From Pyronema omphalodes (taxonomy: Eukaryota; Ascomycota; Pezizomycetes; Pezizales; Pyronemataceae), in NCBI GenBank assembly GCA_024516155.1, contig JAJJXM010000019.1:62001-126000 (forward strand): 64,000 bases of DNA. The letters are read 5' to 3'. Below the pieces are notes generated by a model, which made no database searches, was not told where the DNA came from, and worked only from the letters and a program-made list of their open reading frames with translations. A program made the translations under genes and the position numbers. Positions 11,572-23,153 of the stretch are shown here, piece after piece (within the stretch, counting starts at the first letter, position 1; the number at the start of each line of letters is the position of its first letter).

Positions 11572-12775
11572 CTAGTTCGTCATGTTATCTTCCTTTTCCG
11601 CCTTAACACCCTTCTTTCTCTGTCTCTCGAGGTATCTCTCCTTTTCACTCATAATTCTGTCCATAATAGCGGTGGCATTGAGATCCGCACATCCATGAGG
11701 TCCAATCTCTTTATAGGTTCCTCTCTTCTTAGCCTCATCATAAGTGTTCTCCTCCGCAGCCATGAACTGGGTAGGTCCATGGTAAACCGCCTCGACTCTG
11801 CCTCCGTATATTTGTTCCAAAGCATCCAAAACTTAGCATCCGGAATAAACGGTGCATCCAAAATTAGCGAGTTTATGTAACGACGTTGGAAAACACACAT
11901 CCTGCGCTCAAAAATGTTCATGGTAGGATAGTTCTATCCCTTCCAATTGTTGGTGACCTTATCACTGTGGATTCCTGCAATAACATAAGGTGCCAGCTTT
12001 CCCTCTTCAGTCTCTGCTTCAACTACGAGCCTCAAAAACTCAGTGTGTCCGGGTGTGAAAAGGTCGAATCCTCCATCAACGTAGATAATCTTCTGTCCCT
12101 CCATTGGGAGGACACCGTCGACGATCTTCTTAGTAGCGGAAGTTTCTGTCGAGTAGGTAAATACAACCGGACCCTTTCCAACGGTACCAGCAGCATCGCT
12201 AGCGTAGTTCTTCATCATCCCCATCACCTCCTCTATTTTCTCTTTGGTATTCTTCACCGGCTTTTCAAGCTCTTTTGCAAGGTCGAGGTGATGCTGGGTT
12301 TTCATCATCAACATCCGTCCGACTAAATCGGCTGTAGAAATTCCAGGAGTCTTCTGCACAATCTTGAACCGTCCAGATTGCTTAACGATACGGTAGCAGT
12401 CCTCGCCAGGAGCATCGGTGGTAACATGATCACCATGGACAACGTCTTTGCATCCGTACAAGTCCGGTGATCCATCCCGTGAGGTTCGGTGACGTAGGGT
12501 GCAGTAGGAATGGCGAGGTTGGCCCAACGAGAGACAGAGACCTGGAGCTCGCGCTCGCGCTCGTGCAAGGTCATGACAGTAAGTCCCTGGTTGACGAGAA
12601 TTTCTTCATCTGATGAGTGGATTCCGACGACGAGGTAGTTTCCGAGACGCTTGGCTTGGAGCATGGCACCCGCGTGGCCTGATGGACGTCAGAGCTGCCA
12701 TGAGGGTGGTGTGTGTAATCAGGTCCCACTCCACCCAATTTCTTCCACCGGCCAAAATCCCACTGGCCAATCTAA
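11572..12775 (-). pseudogene. Decayed ethanolamine-phosphate cytidylyltransferase (ECT1/PCYT2-like)
   Basis: Homology to both cytidylyltransferase halves is clear, but in three frames. The 5' block (12664 downwards) reads GHAGAMLQAKRLGNYLVVGI and NLAIPTAPYVT. A frameshift near 12490 then leads to GCKDVVHGDHVTTDAPGEDC and TPGISTADLVGRML. The C-terminal half follows with IIYVDGGFDLFTPGHTEFL and GIHSDKVTNNWKG, and then an in-frame TAG at 11936-11934, just before NYPTMNIFERR. A second frameshift near 11830 leads to the tail ending RQRKKGVKAEKE. A first-exon remnant (WPVEE, then a diverged HH motif) is visible around 12775-12720, with a CTGAC..CATCAG acceptor before GHAGAM. Functional ECT1 makes CDP-ethanolamine for the Kennedy pathway. 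Two frameshifts and a stop make this copy non-functional unless the sequence has errors, so an intact copy probably exists elsewhere. Confidence 0.82.
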
Positions 12776-13955
12776 TCGACTATTCTCACTGACTAAGCAC
12801 AATTGACTAATTCCACCCGAACTTCCATCGAGGCCTTTCCCTTCAAACTCCTTTATGCAGAAAATACCCCGCCAACTCTCCCACCCCAGAAAAGCCCCTC
12901 CACTACCCTCCAAAAAACAAAAAAGGGAACAAAAAACTAATAACAATCCCGACCTTTTTCATAACCATTCCACAAAAAAAAGAATTAATTTCAAACCCCG
13001 AAAATAATGGAAAGCTACTGATACACTGCCAGAAAAGGGTCTTTATTTTTGACGTAGCAACGCGCGCGACAGATGAAAAAATCGTGACTTCGAAATACTC
13101 GCAACAACACCTGAAAGCTCACTCAACAACACCCAAACCCCACCCAAAAACATTGAAAATACTAATAAAACTTCGCATGTATTGATGCTAAGTCAGAACA
13201 AGTGCAAACACTACTTGAACTCGGTATCGGTACAAAAAAAGTCAGTCCTATATGTATCATCCCGAGGCCTCCTATTCTACTCTCCTCAGCATAAGAAGTA
13301 TATCCACCAGTACGACCCCAAATACCCCCGCGTGTAGTGATAGTTGTACTGTCAACATCAATAATGTAACGGCCCAGGAAAAACGAAAACAAAGCTCATG
13401 ACGCGTAGTTGGAGGCAGGTGCTGGTGTCGTGAGATTGCGATCAAGGCGTGTGGGACAGCCGCGGCAGACGCGTCTCTGTACGTTTGCAGAAAGGCTGTT
13501 TTGAGCAACACCGAGTGCCAGCAGTTCTTGCACTTAGTTATACCGAGGTTCAATGCACGCGAATATTTCTGGTATTTTTGGCGCCTTTGGGTGGGTTGTC
13601 AGGTGTTATCAGTCAGAATACTATAAGGAGATATTTTGGTATTCGCCTGATATGGTATAGCGTTAGAATTAAAAGCTGTGGTGACGTAAATTTTAGACTA
13701 ATTTAAACGTGAACTCCTCTGGCTGTCGGGCGGCAATTCAAAAGCTTCGGCAACACATGGCGTGGCAACCGGAACAGATTTGATGGGAAACATATAAGAC
13801 TGCTCTCCTGGCTGCCTGGCCACGGTTCCCATTCGCCTTTCCAATCCCAAACCACTTCGCATCTTTGATACAATTTGTCATGGAATTCAGCGGTCAGTGG
13901 TAGACCGGATTAAATACACCGACACCTGTGACCTCTGCCGCCTGCTGCAGATACA
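12776..13955. other. Gene-free spacer, 1.2 kb
   Basis: AT-rich and C-rich low-complexity sequence upstream of the cytidylyltransferase relic. Short frames on both strands lack recognisable domains. Nothing further can be supported. Confidence 0.4.
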
Positions 13956-13959
13956 GTCG

Positions 13960-15490
13960 ATGAGACGCGATTAGATGAAGTTAAGCAACTGAGGTTTTAT
14001 TGAGGAGAATCTTGACACACTGTATGAGGAGATATACACAGCGGATTTGAATAGGCTCAAGGCAGAAAAACAGTGAAGGAAGCAGAGAAGGTTTTGAAGC
14101 CTCCCAAGGAGGATTTTGCCATTACTGAGACTGAGCTTTAGAAACATCACGAGGATATCAAAAAGCTTAAGATGAAAGCATCTGAAGAGCATGGTCAGGC
14201 AGAAGAGGGCGATGCTGTAAGTTCCATACACCACAGAAAAGTAACTACCTTGCAAGACAGTTCCTGGAACAAAAGAAAGATGGGCTCACCGAAGCCAAAA
14301 AGCACGTCGGCGAAAAGCGTCAAAACTCAAAACCAGTCACGCATCCGAAATTGAAATGAAAGACAAGTTCGAACACAATCGGGGAGGGAATACAACTGCT
14401 AAGGCAGACCGGATCAAACGCACCATGACAGCTTGCACGAATGCTCCGATACCTAGGACCTTGGCTGCATCGTGTAGCAAAGATACTGTACACCCAGATA
14501 TGTTACCTTGGAAAAGTAGTCCAATGAACACCTAAATACCAGAATTATCAAAAGAAAATGCTCCAACAACACATCTCAGAAGACTCTAAGAACTCCAAGT
14601 GTAACAAAAAAAATATAATAATAAATAATATATACCAATAACTCATCTCTGGGGAACTAAACAGGCGCTGGATATTTTCTCCCCATCAGACTGCCGAAAA
14701 TCATCAGAACAACCGTTTTTTGGATATGGGGGAAACTGGTGAATTTTACACTGCTTGGCTCCAGGCAATAATAAATGAGGGACTGAAAAGAGCTGCAGCC
14801 TGCATCATTCATCAAGAGAAAAAAAGTACCAAACCGTTATATTTTGGTCTTATGTAACAACCACTCGACTATCCAGGGAATCAAACACCTTCAAAAGAGA
14901 TCAGACCAGATCCAGCGATAGCCCGAAGTATTCAAGCAACCACGAAAACTCTGGGAAGACAAGATTCAATATTGAAATAATCATCTCCGGGTACCCGGAC
15001 ACACAGTCATCCCAGACCATGTTGCAAAAAAGCAACTTCCGAAAACCAAAACCGTACCGCTACCATATCCCAAAACGCCAATACGAAACCAAAACATTGC
15101 AGGACTGGGAATCATGCTACAGAAAGTAAAAATAACTGAAGACATACAAAGTGCCTTACGTAAGGCAGCTGGATATGGCATCACAGCCCCCCCCCCCCCC
15201 CCCCCGGATAATCTCCTCGACCATCTTAGCTATTTCCTGGATTACCCAATCAAGAAAACAAAATCAGAGAACTACATACCCGTCAGATAAATGCACCTGG
15301 GTCATGTCCATTACAACCCCTACAAACGCCGAAACACCTACCACTACGCTGCCCAAAATACTAAATACAGAGGAATCATGAATGAACTCTGCCGGGAACT
15401 GAAACTCCATAGAAATCACACCACCCAACTTCAGGTCACTTCAGGTTATACTTCACTCTCTTGCTGGAACTAAATCCCTTACCATCATGA
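13960..15490 (+). mobile_element. Degenerate non-LTR retrotransposon (LINE) relic with RNase H remnant
   Basis: Pieces of an RNase H-like domain appear in changing frames on the plus strand. Near 14730-14830 is a GEFYTAWLQAIINEGL-like block, recalling the element's E..AEL.AI helix. At 14850-14900 is a frame resembling SDNHSTIQGIKHLQK, and at 14985-15040 RVPGHTVIPDHVAKK, recalling the usual WVPGH..I.GNE.AD.LAK block. The tract before it (13960-14360) encodes a lysine/glutamate-rich, coiled-coil-like stretch broken by stops. Multiple stops and frameshifts show it is long dead. I cannot define ends, target-site duplications or a clade; a Tad-like fungal LINE is the likeliest source. Confidence 0.42.
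15187..15205. repeat. C19 homopolymer
   Basis: An uninterrupted run of 19 C on the plus strand inside the LINE relic. It is a replication and sequencing slippage site, so the exact length is uncertain. Confidence 0.9.
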
Positions 15491-16481
15491 TCTCCACTAC
15501 CAAGACTGCCACTGCAGAGTGAATACAGGCACAGGTAATTGATGCTCCCGGTTTGGAAGATGACTCGGAAAGAATGAGAACAGGCTGAGGAGCACTGATC
15601 AAATCTTAGAATGTGCATTAAGTCTTTCTGAATAAACACAAAAGTTAATGCTGCACAATGAGAAAAAAAATATATAAAAAAAACATGAAAGACAGACACA
15701 TATGTACATAAATGGCGGAAGGATTGGCAAAGTGAGAAAGATGAACTGTGATGTAAAAGCTGAAGAAGAAATAATACGAGTGAAAAGACAGAGAGGAAGA
15801 AGGGCAGAAAAGGAGTAGAAACAATGAGGTAGCATTGAAGACAGAGGCCAGGTGAGAAGTGGAAGAACAGTTCAGTGAGGGGAGAGGAGACAGGCAGGTT
15901 TAGAGAGGCCAGTGGAAAAAGAGCAAACAGGGCTCCAAATGTACAGACGAGAAGTAAAACCAGTATAAGGAATAAGGGTGACAAAAGGCCCAAGATATCA
16001 TGTACGCTCTGGGACGATTCCCCGAGAGTTCCTGGGGTAAAAGTTAGAGCCTCCAATATATATCAAAACTGTACCATATGTCATAATATTGAGTTTGGCA
16101 AGGCCCAAAAAATTGAAATCAAACCGAAAAACTAGCGATTGTGTAGAAACCTCTCAATACAGAAGTGGCTGATCAAGAATTCGAGAGCTATTGTCCTGAA
16201 GTTACAACCCATGATGTATTGTAGAGGTGAAATTACTCGACAAATCCTCCAATTGGCAAGAAAATATCTTCTGCTTGCCCAAATGAACTTTGTGTTCCAG
16301 CACATATCTGTGAAGGGTCAGGCAGAGGAAACATGTCAGAATATTGCTGTCACAGGATAACATTAACTGCAGCACTAGGAATATTATTCATCCCAGGCTG
16401 CTCTTGCGGGAATAATAGGCGAGTTTCATATTCTCAAGATCACATCATATATATAGTCGAAACCCGTCACATTACGTACAC
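15491..16481. other. Purine-rich gene-free tract
   Basis: Between the LINE relic and the hairpin. The stretch 15700-15970 is strongly A/G-rich on the plus strand and produces a long pyrimidine-derived hydrophobic frame on the minus strand, which I regard as composition, not a gene. Confidence 0.4.
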
Positions 16482-16526
16482 TCGTGTCTAAAGATGGTGG
16501 CTAGCGCCACCATCTTTTAGGCACGA
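16482..16526. repeat. Hairpin: 20/21-nt inverted repeat with 4-nt loop
   Basis: Left arm 16482-16501 and right arm 16506-16526 surround the loop TAGC. The inner 12 bp (AAAGATGGTGGC against GCCACCATCTTT) are perfect. The outer part pairs apart from one mismatch and one extra A on the right. Function unknown; possibilities are a transposon end, a cruciform, or an RNA hairpin. Confidence 0.85.
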
Positions 16527-16779
16527 ATAACCAGTTTATCAACATTTGGAGTTGTGTACTAACAGTTGGCGTTGTGGTGGCAACCAAATGGACCGGCCGT
16601 AGGTCGGAACAGACCACATTCTCTATTGTAACAACATATCTGTAGCATTTAGTATTACAGGGCAGGAATTCACGATCTGATTATCTTGCGTCATTAACAA
16701 AGTTGAAAAAGTCTGCAACAATTATTGATGATGTACTGTGCCTCCTCGAGAGTGTTAAAAAAAGAAAAAGGTAGGAATA

Positions 16780-16860
16780 TGGGTCTAGTAGGACTCGAAC
16801 CCACATACGGCCCCCAAACATGTTAAGTGACCGTGTTCTAACCAACTGAACTACAAACCT
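16780..16860 (-). tRNA. tRNA-like gene, isotype unresolved, possible short intron or pseudogene
   Basis: Read on the minus strand, the A box TAGTTCAGTTGG and B box GGTTCGAGTCC match the Pol III consensus exactly. A standard layout fits: a seven-pair acceptor with one A-C mismatch at its end and some G-T pairs, T8-A9, a 4-bp D stem (GTTC/GAAC), a T arm GTGGG-TTCGAGT-CCTAC, and discriminator A. T-runs (TTTTT, then TTTTTTT) follow as Pol III terminators. The anticodon stem CGGTC/GGCCG encloses 16 nt instead of 7, suggesting a small intron, but the base expected to be T33 is C and the variable loop is only 3 nt. The anticodon therefore cannot be read with confidence. It may be a decayed tRNA or a SINE head. 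Confidence 0.5.
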
Positions 16861-19540
16861 AGGAGATGAATGAGTTTATTAGAATTAAAATATGTGCCAT
16901 TTTTGGCTGGACGGAGAAAAGACGGTTCGCGGTAGATCTGGTGGTTCGAGGTTGTGGCGGAAGAACCTATGATGTCAATTATTATGGAGGCGAGATTTGG
17001 GTGATGTTATTCCCATGAGCCGGAGTGGAGATTTTTCTTCCATGGATCAGGTTCTTCATGAGTAGTGGCGAAAGTATTATCTGTTAAAACTTTTATTGCT
17101 TCCGTTTTTCATGTTATCAAAGAATTGACGTGTCCCATTTTAATGACGAATCCAAGATCCAGGCAACTACAAATAAGTTATACGCCGCGCTGTGAAGGTG
17201 ACGATGTATTTTTATTGGAGTGGATAACAACGCAGAAAAGATATATTTCAAGCTTCTAAGAAATCCATTTACTCGCATCAATAAAGGAAATCAAAACTTC
17301 CATAAGGTGATGCACCGCGAATTAGCTGCCCTCACGTGATATCACTAGCGTTTACGTCATACATCACAATCCGTTTTATGCCGTCTGATACCACACGTTA
17401 AAATAGACCACATTGTGTCTTGGAGACTGTATGTTTAGACATGCTTAACTACCGGTATGGTGCCTTCAGAAGGATGGTGCAGAAGTTCAATATCTAATGA
17501 AGACCAACAGCACTGAGAAGTTCATTGGAATAATTAGCAAAAGCGTTGAGAAGGTTAAAAACTTACCGGAAAACAAGAATTCATAAACTGAAGCTATGTA
17601 TGATTGAGGGATCAAAGAAAAGGAAGTTTGTGAAGATTCTATGCAGATTGCTGAAGTCGATGATTGAAACGACAGATGATTAATCTTCAAGTATAACGGA
17701 TGATTTAAGCCAGGAGACTGGTGAGAACCAGTGATCTTTAAAAACATTCACTTTCATTCCTGTACGATTGTTTATTATGTCCCATTAATGCAGCTGCTTA
17801 AATTTTCGTATAAAAGGTAATGGAAAAACTTCGTGTTGTGTTGAATCTATATATTGCTTACTCTCCGCTAGGTTTGGCAAAACGTCATATTCTTTTACCT
17901 TAGACGCCAGCGAGGTTTGAACTTGGAGGTAACGACCTACCCGCAATACACCGCCAAATTACCGGATTGTGCAAAAATGTCAATGACATCACTTTCCTTG
18001 ATATAAACAACCAACCATCAACAATGCATAAAACCACTACAATTTACAAAACATTTTCAAACCCTGCCGTCGATGATCTATCTAAGCTTTGCCCTGGTTT
18101 CTCCAGCTCACAAGGTGTTCACATCACATAATCCTTCGCCAACTGTTATCCGACATTAATTACGAAATATAAAACCATGGATAATAGACCCAGACCCCGC
18201 TAGTGACAGCTATAGCCTACCCTAACCAATTCCGGGGGTCTTTCAACTACTAACTAGCTGACTGTAAATTGTTAAAAGCGCCGTAACTATTATTAAATCC
18301 GGATACCAAAACTAATATACCACCGACTCCGAATAATTATATCGAGCTGCCAACGATTGTCAAAGAATTTCTTAATACTTTCTCTAACATTCAGGTACAT
18401 AATCGCAATCGAAAAAAAAAGTCGAGTAACCATGATCATGACTGAAACCAAATAACTCTGATAATCCGATCTGGCATTGAGTCTTGAAAAAAGAAACCTC
18501 AACATCTTAATTCTAAACCAGACACCTGAAGAAATTCACTGGTATAACTTAGCATCAACGGTCATACCATCTCCCGTATATTTCGTCGACGTTCCAGAAA
18601 TGTAATAAAACCAGTCATATTACAATAAAAATAAAAAAATAAAAATAAAAAAAATAAAAGAAAACCTCAGGACAATCCCCCTGATACACCCCATATACTG
18701 ATTCCGAACAAAACAAAACCCACTGTATTCTAGGCAACGTACATTCCACCCCACACCCCACATCCCACGTCCCCAAAATCATAAGAAAAATTAGCAACAT
18801 ATCCCTTATCTTGCATCTTGCATCTTTCATCCTTTATCCTCCTTATCTTTCCCATTCTAAACATCTAGATCCATTATCCATCTCTCCAAACCCTGACATC
18901 TAAAACCTACCCTCCCCATTCCAAACTCGCTATTCCCTATTATTATAAGCTACGAAACCAAGACCCAAAAAAAAAAAACGAAAAACAATACAACACAACA
19001 CAACACAGCATATTACAGCGTCCATCCCATTCCATCCCATCCCAGCCCATTACCTCAATCCGCTGAATAAACGCAATTTCAAACCATCAAACCACCAAAT
19101 CTCCCTTTCACCTTTTCACCTTTTCACCTTTTCGTCCTTTCGTCCTTTCGGGCGAAAGAGATCTCGATCTCGATCAAGTTGCTGAACCTGAAAGTTGAAA
19201 GTTGAAATAGAAATGAGCACAGACTAGACTAGACAGGACTAGACAAGACTATGTAGAGTACTGCATACGACTCCTACAGGATAAGGGCAGTCCGTCGGAG
19301 TGGTGACCATGATATATAATGCCCATGACTCGTCAGGTAATTATGTGTTATCTTTCTTTTTTTTAATTTTTTTTTCTGTTCACGGGTCGAGTTACCTCAT
19401 GATGTTTTCTGGTGTCGATGTCGTTCGATATAATACTGTATGGTATGGTATGGTATTTTTGATAAGTCTCATTTCACTTCACGTTTCACAGGGTCCACAG
19501 ACTCGTCAATCACTCCATATCACGAACCACCAAAACCAAC

Positions 19541-19589
<49 letters not shown>

Positions 19590-20420
19590 AGAAACCCTTC
19601 TATTGAAAGAAAAGACACACAAATCATCTTAATTTCATTTCATTTCTCTTTATATCCATTTCCGCATACTATACAAAAAATGTCTTCTTCACACCGAATT
19701 CAGGGTATCCTGCCAATCACATACTTCCTCCTCATAAATAAAAAGAACAGAACCCCCATAGAACATAGACCATAGCATAAACTAGCATCCAACAAAAAAA
19801 AAACAAAAAAGAAAAACAGGCGTATCGTTCTTTCAAAACCAGGTTTCTTTTGCAAACATGTCAAAAACATCTTCTACAAAAAATCAAGTGCACATAAACT
19901 TGTCAGTTAATCTTTTCAAACAAAGATACTGAATGCCGTCCGCGTCAAGGCAACCTCATGTTAAAAAAAACATCGTAATTGATTCCCTTTCATCCTCTCT
20001 CTCGTAAAAAATAACCCATTTTTCACTTTGCACCGAGCTTTCATAGGCGATATAAATCCTTTCAAAAAAGCACAATTCAAAAAACCCCCAAAAAGAAAAG
20101 AAAAATCCTGGATGAAAAAAAAAAGGAAAAAAAAAAAAAGAAAAGTAAAGAACTACTTGAGAGTTAAAGAAACATAGAAAGAAAAAAAAAAGAGTAAACC
20201 CCATTGTATGGCCTTGACATCGCATAAAAAAGCAGGAAAAACAGATACCGTCCCAAAGCGATCCGAGAAAAAAGACAAAACCCCATAATAATAAAGCTAT
20301 CGTAATGACCCAACCCAGCCCATCCCATAAGTAGTCGAGAGTAAGTAGTGAAAAAAAGAAAATCGAAAATAAAACCCCCGGCAAAGACCTATTTATCGTA
20401 CATCCCCAAAGTATCATTAA
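16861..20420. other. Gene-free spacer, 3.6 kb, ending in the 3' flank of the SET3-like gene
   Basis: No gene is supported. The left part is AT-rich with broken frames. The right part (18590-20200) has many A-runs, TTTC/CCCAT-type short repeats near 19020-19160, and a 46-nt A tract. The terminal few hundred bases are presumably the 3' UTR and terminator of the minus-strand SET3-like gene. Confidence 0.45.
19542..19587. repeat. A46 homopolymer
   Basis: An uninterrupted run of 46 A on the plus strand. It could be the poly(A) tail of a retroposed copy, but no recognisable gene body lies directly 5' of it. Confidence 0.9.
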
Positions 20421-23153
20421 CTAAGGTAATGGAGGTGAAGCAGCTGGAGGAGGTGAGGGTGGTGGGGGTGTTGGTAACGATTCGCCAGATGGTCCAAGAA
20501 CGCTTAGGAACGAAAGTTGTTTAGAAGAATCTTCTTCAACCTTAACAATATCGTCTTCCTTCTTTTCCGTTGGTTTCGAATCCTCCTTCTTTTCCCCGGG
20601 TTTCCCAAGGTCACCAGATTGCGGTTTCCTCTTTCGATAATCCTGTAAACTAAGCTTCTTCGTCTTTGTTGTCGGACTAGACGAACTAGTTTGCTGAACT
20701 GCAGCAAGGACCGATGGCGAAAAGGTTTGTGATGTCGAGCTCGACTGTGGCGTTTTCTCACTGGGCGAAGTGGCGTTGACTGATGATCCAGAGGCGGGAA
20801 CTTGCAGATTTAAACCTGGTGGCTTGACACCGTTTACAGCGGGCTTATCTACCGGGCTAGGGGTTTTCGCCTTTCTTTGGTCGGCTTCACTATTTGGACG
20901 CTCAGAGTCTTTGAATAGATCCCCCAGTGCGGGCCCAGATAGACTTTGTGGCGACGCCGATAAACTGTCGGTCTTTATCAGCTTAGGGGTTGGACTTGAT
21001 GTTGAAGGCTGTTTTTCTTGTTTACTCTCGGAGGGCTTTTCTGTGGTCAGGTTTTCGACATCGCTAGTCTTTGTCATCTTTGGTGAATGCAACGTTGGAA
21101 CATCTTCTTCGGCGATAGAGTCATGTTTTCGTTTCTTATCCGAAGTTGGACTTGCCGAAGCAGCTTCCTCCCGGTCCCTTAGTAAACTTTGCATAAGACG
21201 TTTTCGAAGAGGTAAGCGGGGGGGTCGAGGAGTTGTCGAAGGTACAGAAAGCTTCCACCATGGCGCATCAGAATCTGTTTCAGAATCTGTTACAAGGTCG
21301 GTCTGGACAGCCGAATCAACAAAATGAACGTGTTTAGGTTCCTTTTTCTTGACTTTCCGTCGGACTTTCGACGATATCGATGAAGCAGCTGGCGATTTCG
21401 AACTTAATCCTCGGGATCTGGTCGAAGAGGTGGGTGACTGGCCTGTTGACGCATCCACGACAGAAACCTCGCGAACGTTTGAGCCGGGACTAGAGGCGAC
21501 AGATTCCGTCTTGCGAGATTTTATTTTGCGCGGTTCGTCTGTACTTCGAGAGGGTTCTGATCCTGGGCTGGTGATAGGAGCTATGGAGGCCATGCTCCCT
21601 CGCTTCTTTCTTTTTTGTGGTATGACTTGTTGAAGTTCTTTATCTTGTTTTTCTATCTGCGACAGCACATTCTGAAACTTCTTGGCCTCTCGTCGTGTCA
21701 TGGTATTGGACTCCACCGCGGTATCATTTGGCGACGACGGCGTCAGATCCCGGCTGCGCGCCTTTTTCACCCTAGGTTCATCATCATCCAACTGATTGCC
21801 AGAACTCGATTCGTTATAAGCAGAAGATTCTGAGGATCGGTTTCGTAACAATCGATGTTTCTTTGCCGTTCCATTTGGTCCGTTTTTATGAGCAGTGCCA
21901 GCTAACTTTTTGATTTGAAACAATAAACATTCCATCGGATCTGAGCATGCACAGTCGCCCATGTTATCGGTCAGACTTTCTGCCCATGATGCAGCTTGAC
22001 GAATTTCCTCTGGGGTCAGTGTTTCCAAATTCCGTTCAGTGCCCGAGAAATGGCGAGCCAGTGCTGCGCAGCTTTTCCAGTCCCAGTCAAGAGTCAACTC
22101 GGTGTTGGGCTTGATCGGCTGAGAAGCAAACAGCCCAAAATGTATGCTGGAATCATCAGACATGATAGTCCCTATAGACACATTTGGTTGACAACTTCGT
22201 CTCACAAATCTCGCTTCGCTACCGAAATTCCGTGCGTCGATGTATATCGGAAGCTCGGGATGAAAAACAACATAGGGTTTGGGGTGATGCCATAAACCAT
22301 ATTGATTTATTGTTTCATGTTTGTAGGTATCTTGAAATCCAACTTTACCACAGAACAACGCAACAGGTTTTCCTCGTGGACATGCAGACTCCAACATAAA
22401 ACACCACCGCGAATGCTGAGAATAAGCTTTGGACGAATCCGGTAGGGCCTGCACTGATGTTTTCGGTATCGACGCAAGATCCTGCTGACTGTGGCGCTTT
22501 CCCAGCGTCTTTTCAGACGAGCTGAGCCAATTTCGAACCTCGTCGTTAGCGTATTGGTTTTTCTCAATCAGATTGAACTCGCTTTTGTATTTATCGTTAT
22601 CGCTATCGTCCTCAAAGTCGCCGTTCCTGTCCTGGAAGGGGGTAGGGCTACCGGCTCCACCATTGGTACCAGAAGTAGTTCGATTCGCGCGCTTTCGAGA
22701 AGTGGAGGGTTGTGGTTCGCGAGGACTAGGAAGTTTGGCAGAACCCGTTTTTTCCGATGCCGACAGCGTCGCGCTAAATAAAACACCATTTGGACCGCTT
22801 GTTTGGCTTTCCTTTTTCTTGTGGGAAGGATTGGCAATTCGCCTCCTTTTCTTCTCCTCCCGCCGGCGTAATCTTTGCATTTCCTTCGCTCGTTTTGCGT
22901 CGACTGGTCGTGGCATACAAATTGAACAACTGTATTTGCTGCTCAACTCTTCAGATGGAACCTGCATACACGCAATGTGTTGCCACGAGCTGCAGCCGTC
23001 ACATTGTATAGTATATCCGTCATCCTCGGGGCATTCGCAAATGCACTGAATTACGCCGTTGGAGTCACCAGTTTCGTGTATTTGAGCCGAAGTTGAATTT
23101 GAGACAAGCTGCTGAAGACCGGGAGGAGATGGAACTGTGGGGTTCTCGGTCAT
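20421..23153 (-). CDS. SET3: SET3-type PHD finger and SET domain chromatin protein
   Basis: Single long exon, 910 residues from the ATG at 23153 (MTENPTVPSPPG). The frame is open back to 23279, but the extra residues do not look conserved. A PHD finger at roughly residues 34-80 shows the C4HC3 pattern (CICECPEDDGYTIQCDGC, then WQHIAC and YSCSIC). A SET domain at roughly 240-365 contains ARFVRRSCQPNV and ELTLDWDW. The place of the catalytic NH..NH.C motif is taken by RRSCQPN, as in the Set3/MLL5/UpSET group, which are not thought to methylate histones. In yeast, Set3 is the scaffold of a histone deacetylase complex that reads H3K4 methylation. The long C-terminal half is Ser/Pro/Lys-rich and disordered, ending in proline runs. 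Gene identity is strong; the 5' end could have an upstream exon. Confidence 0.9.
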   Translation of the reverse strand: MTENPTVPSPPGLQQLVSNSTSAQIHETGDSNGVIQCICECPEDDGYTIQCDGCSSWQHIACMQVPSEELSSKYSCSICMPRPVDAKRAKEMQRLRRREEKKRRRIANPSHKKKESQTSGPNGVLFSATLSASEKTGSAKLPSPREPQPSTSRKRANRTTSGTNGGAGSPTPFQDRNGDFEDDSDNDKYKSEFNLIEKNQYANDEVRNWLSSSEKTLGKRHSQQDLASIPKTSVQALPDSSKAYSQHSRWCFMLESACPRGKPVALFCGKVGFQDTYKHETINQYGLWHHPKPYVVFHPELPIYIDARNFGSEARFVRRSCQPNVSIGTIMSDDSSIHFGLFASQPIKPNTELTLDWDWKSCAALARHFSGTERNLETLTPEEIRQAASWAESLTDNMGDCACSDPMECLLFQIKKLAGTAHKNGPNGTAKKHRLLRNRSSESSAYNESSSGNQLDDDEPRVKKARSRDLTPSSPNDTAVESNTMTRREAKKFQNVLSQIEKQDKELQQVIPQKRKKRGSMASIAPITSPGSEPSRSTDEPRKIKSRKTESVASSPGSNVREVSVVDASTGQSPTSSTRSRGLSSKSPAASSISSKVRRKVKKKEPKHVHFVDSAVQTDLVTDSETDSDAPWWKLSVPSTTPRPPRLPLRKRLMQSLLRDREEAASASPTSDKKRKHDSIAEEDVPTLHSPKMTKTSDVENLTTEKPSESKQEKQPSTSSPTPKLIKTDSLSASPQSLSGPALGDLFKDSERPNSEADQRKAKTPSPVDKPAVNGVKPPGLNLQVPASGSSVNATSPSEKTPQSSSTSQTFSPSVLAAVQQTSSSSPTTKTKKLSLQDYRKRKPQSGDLGKPGEKKEDSKPTEKKEDDIVKVEEDSSKQLSFLSVLGPSGESLPTPPPPSPPPAASPPLP

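Noticed and set aside
15436..16056. 206-codon hydrophobic minus-strand frame resembling a membrane protein
   Set aside because: Arises from purine-rich plus-strand DNA; Phe/Leu/Ser composition without conserved motifs or splice partners.
17890..17965. Second possible tRNA (minus strand; AGTTCAAACCT B-box-like)
   Set aside because: The T stem does not pair and no acceptor partner for the 3' end is found; at best a very old tRNA-derived relic.
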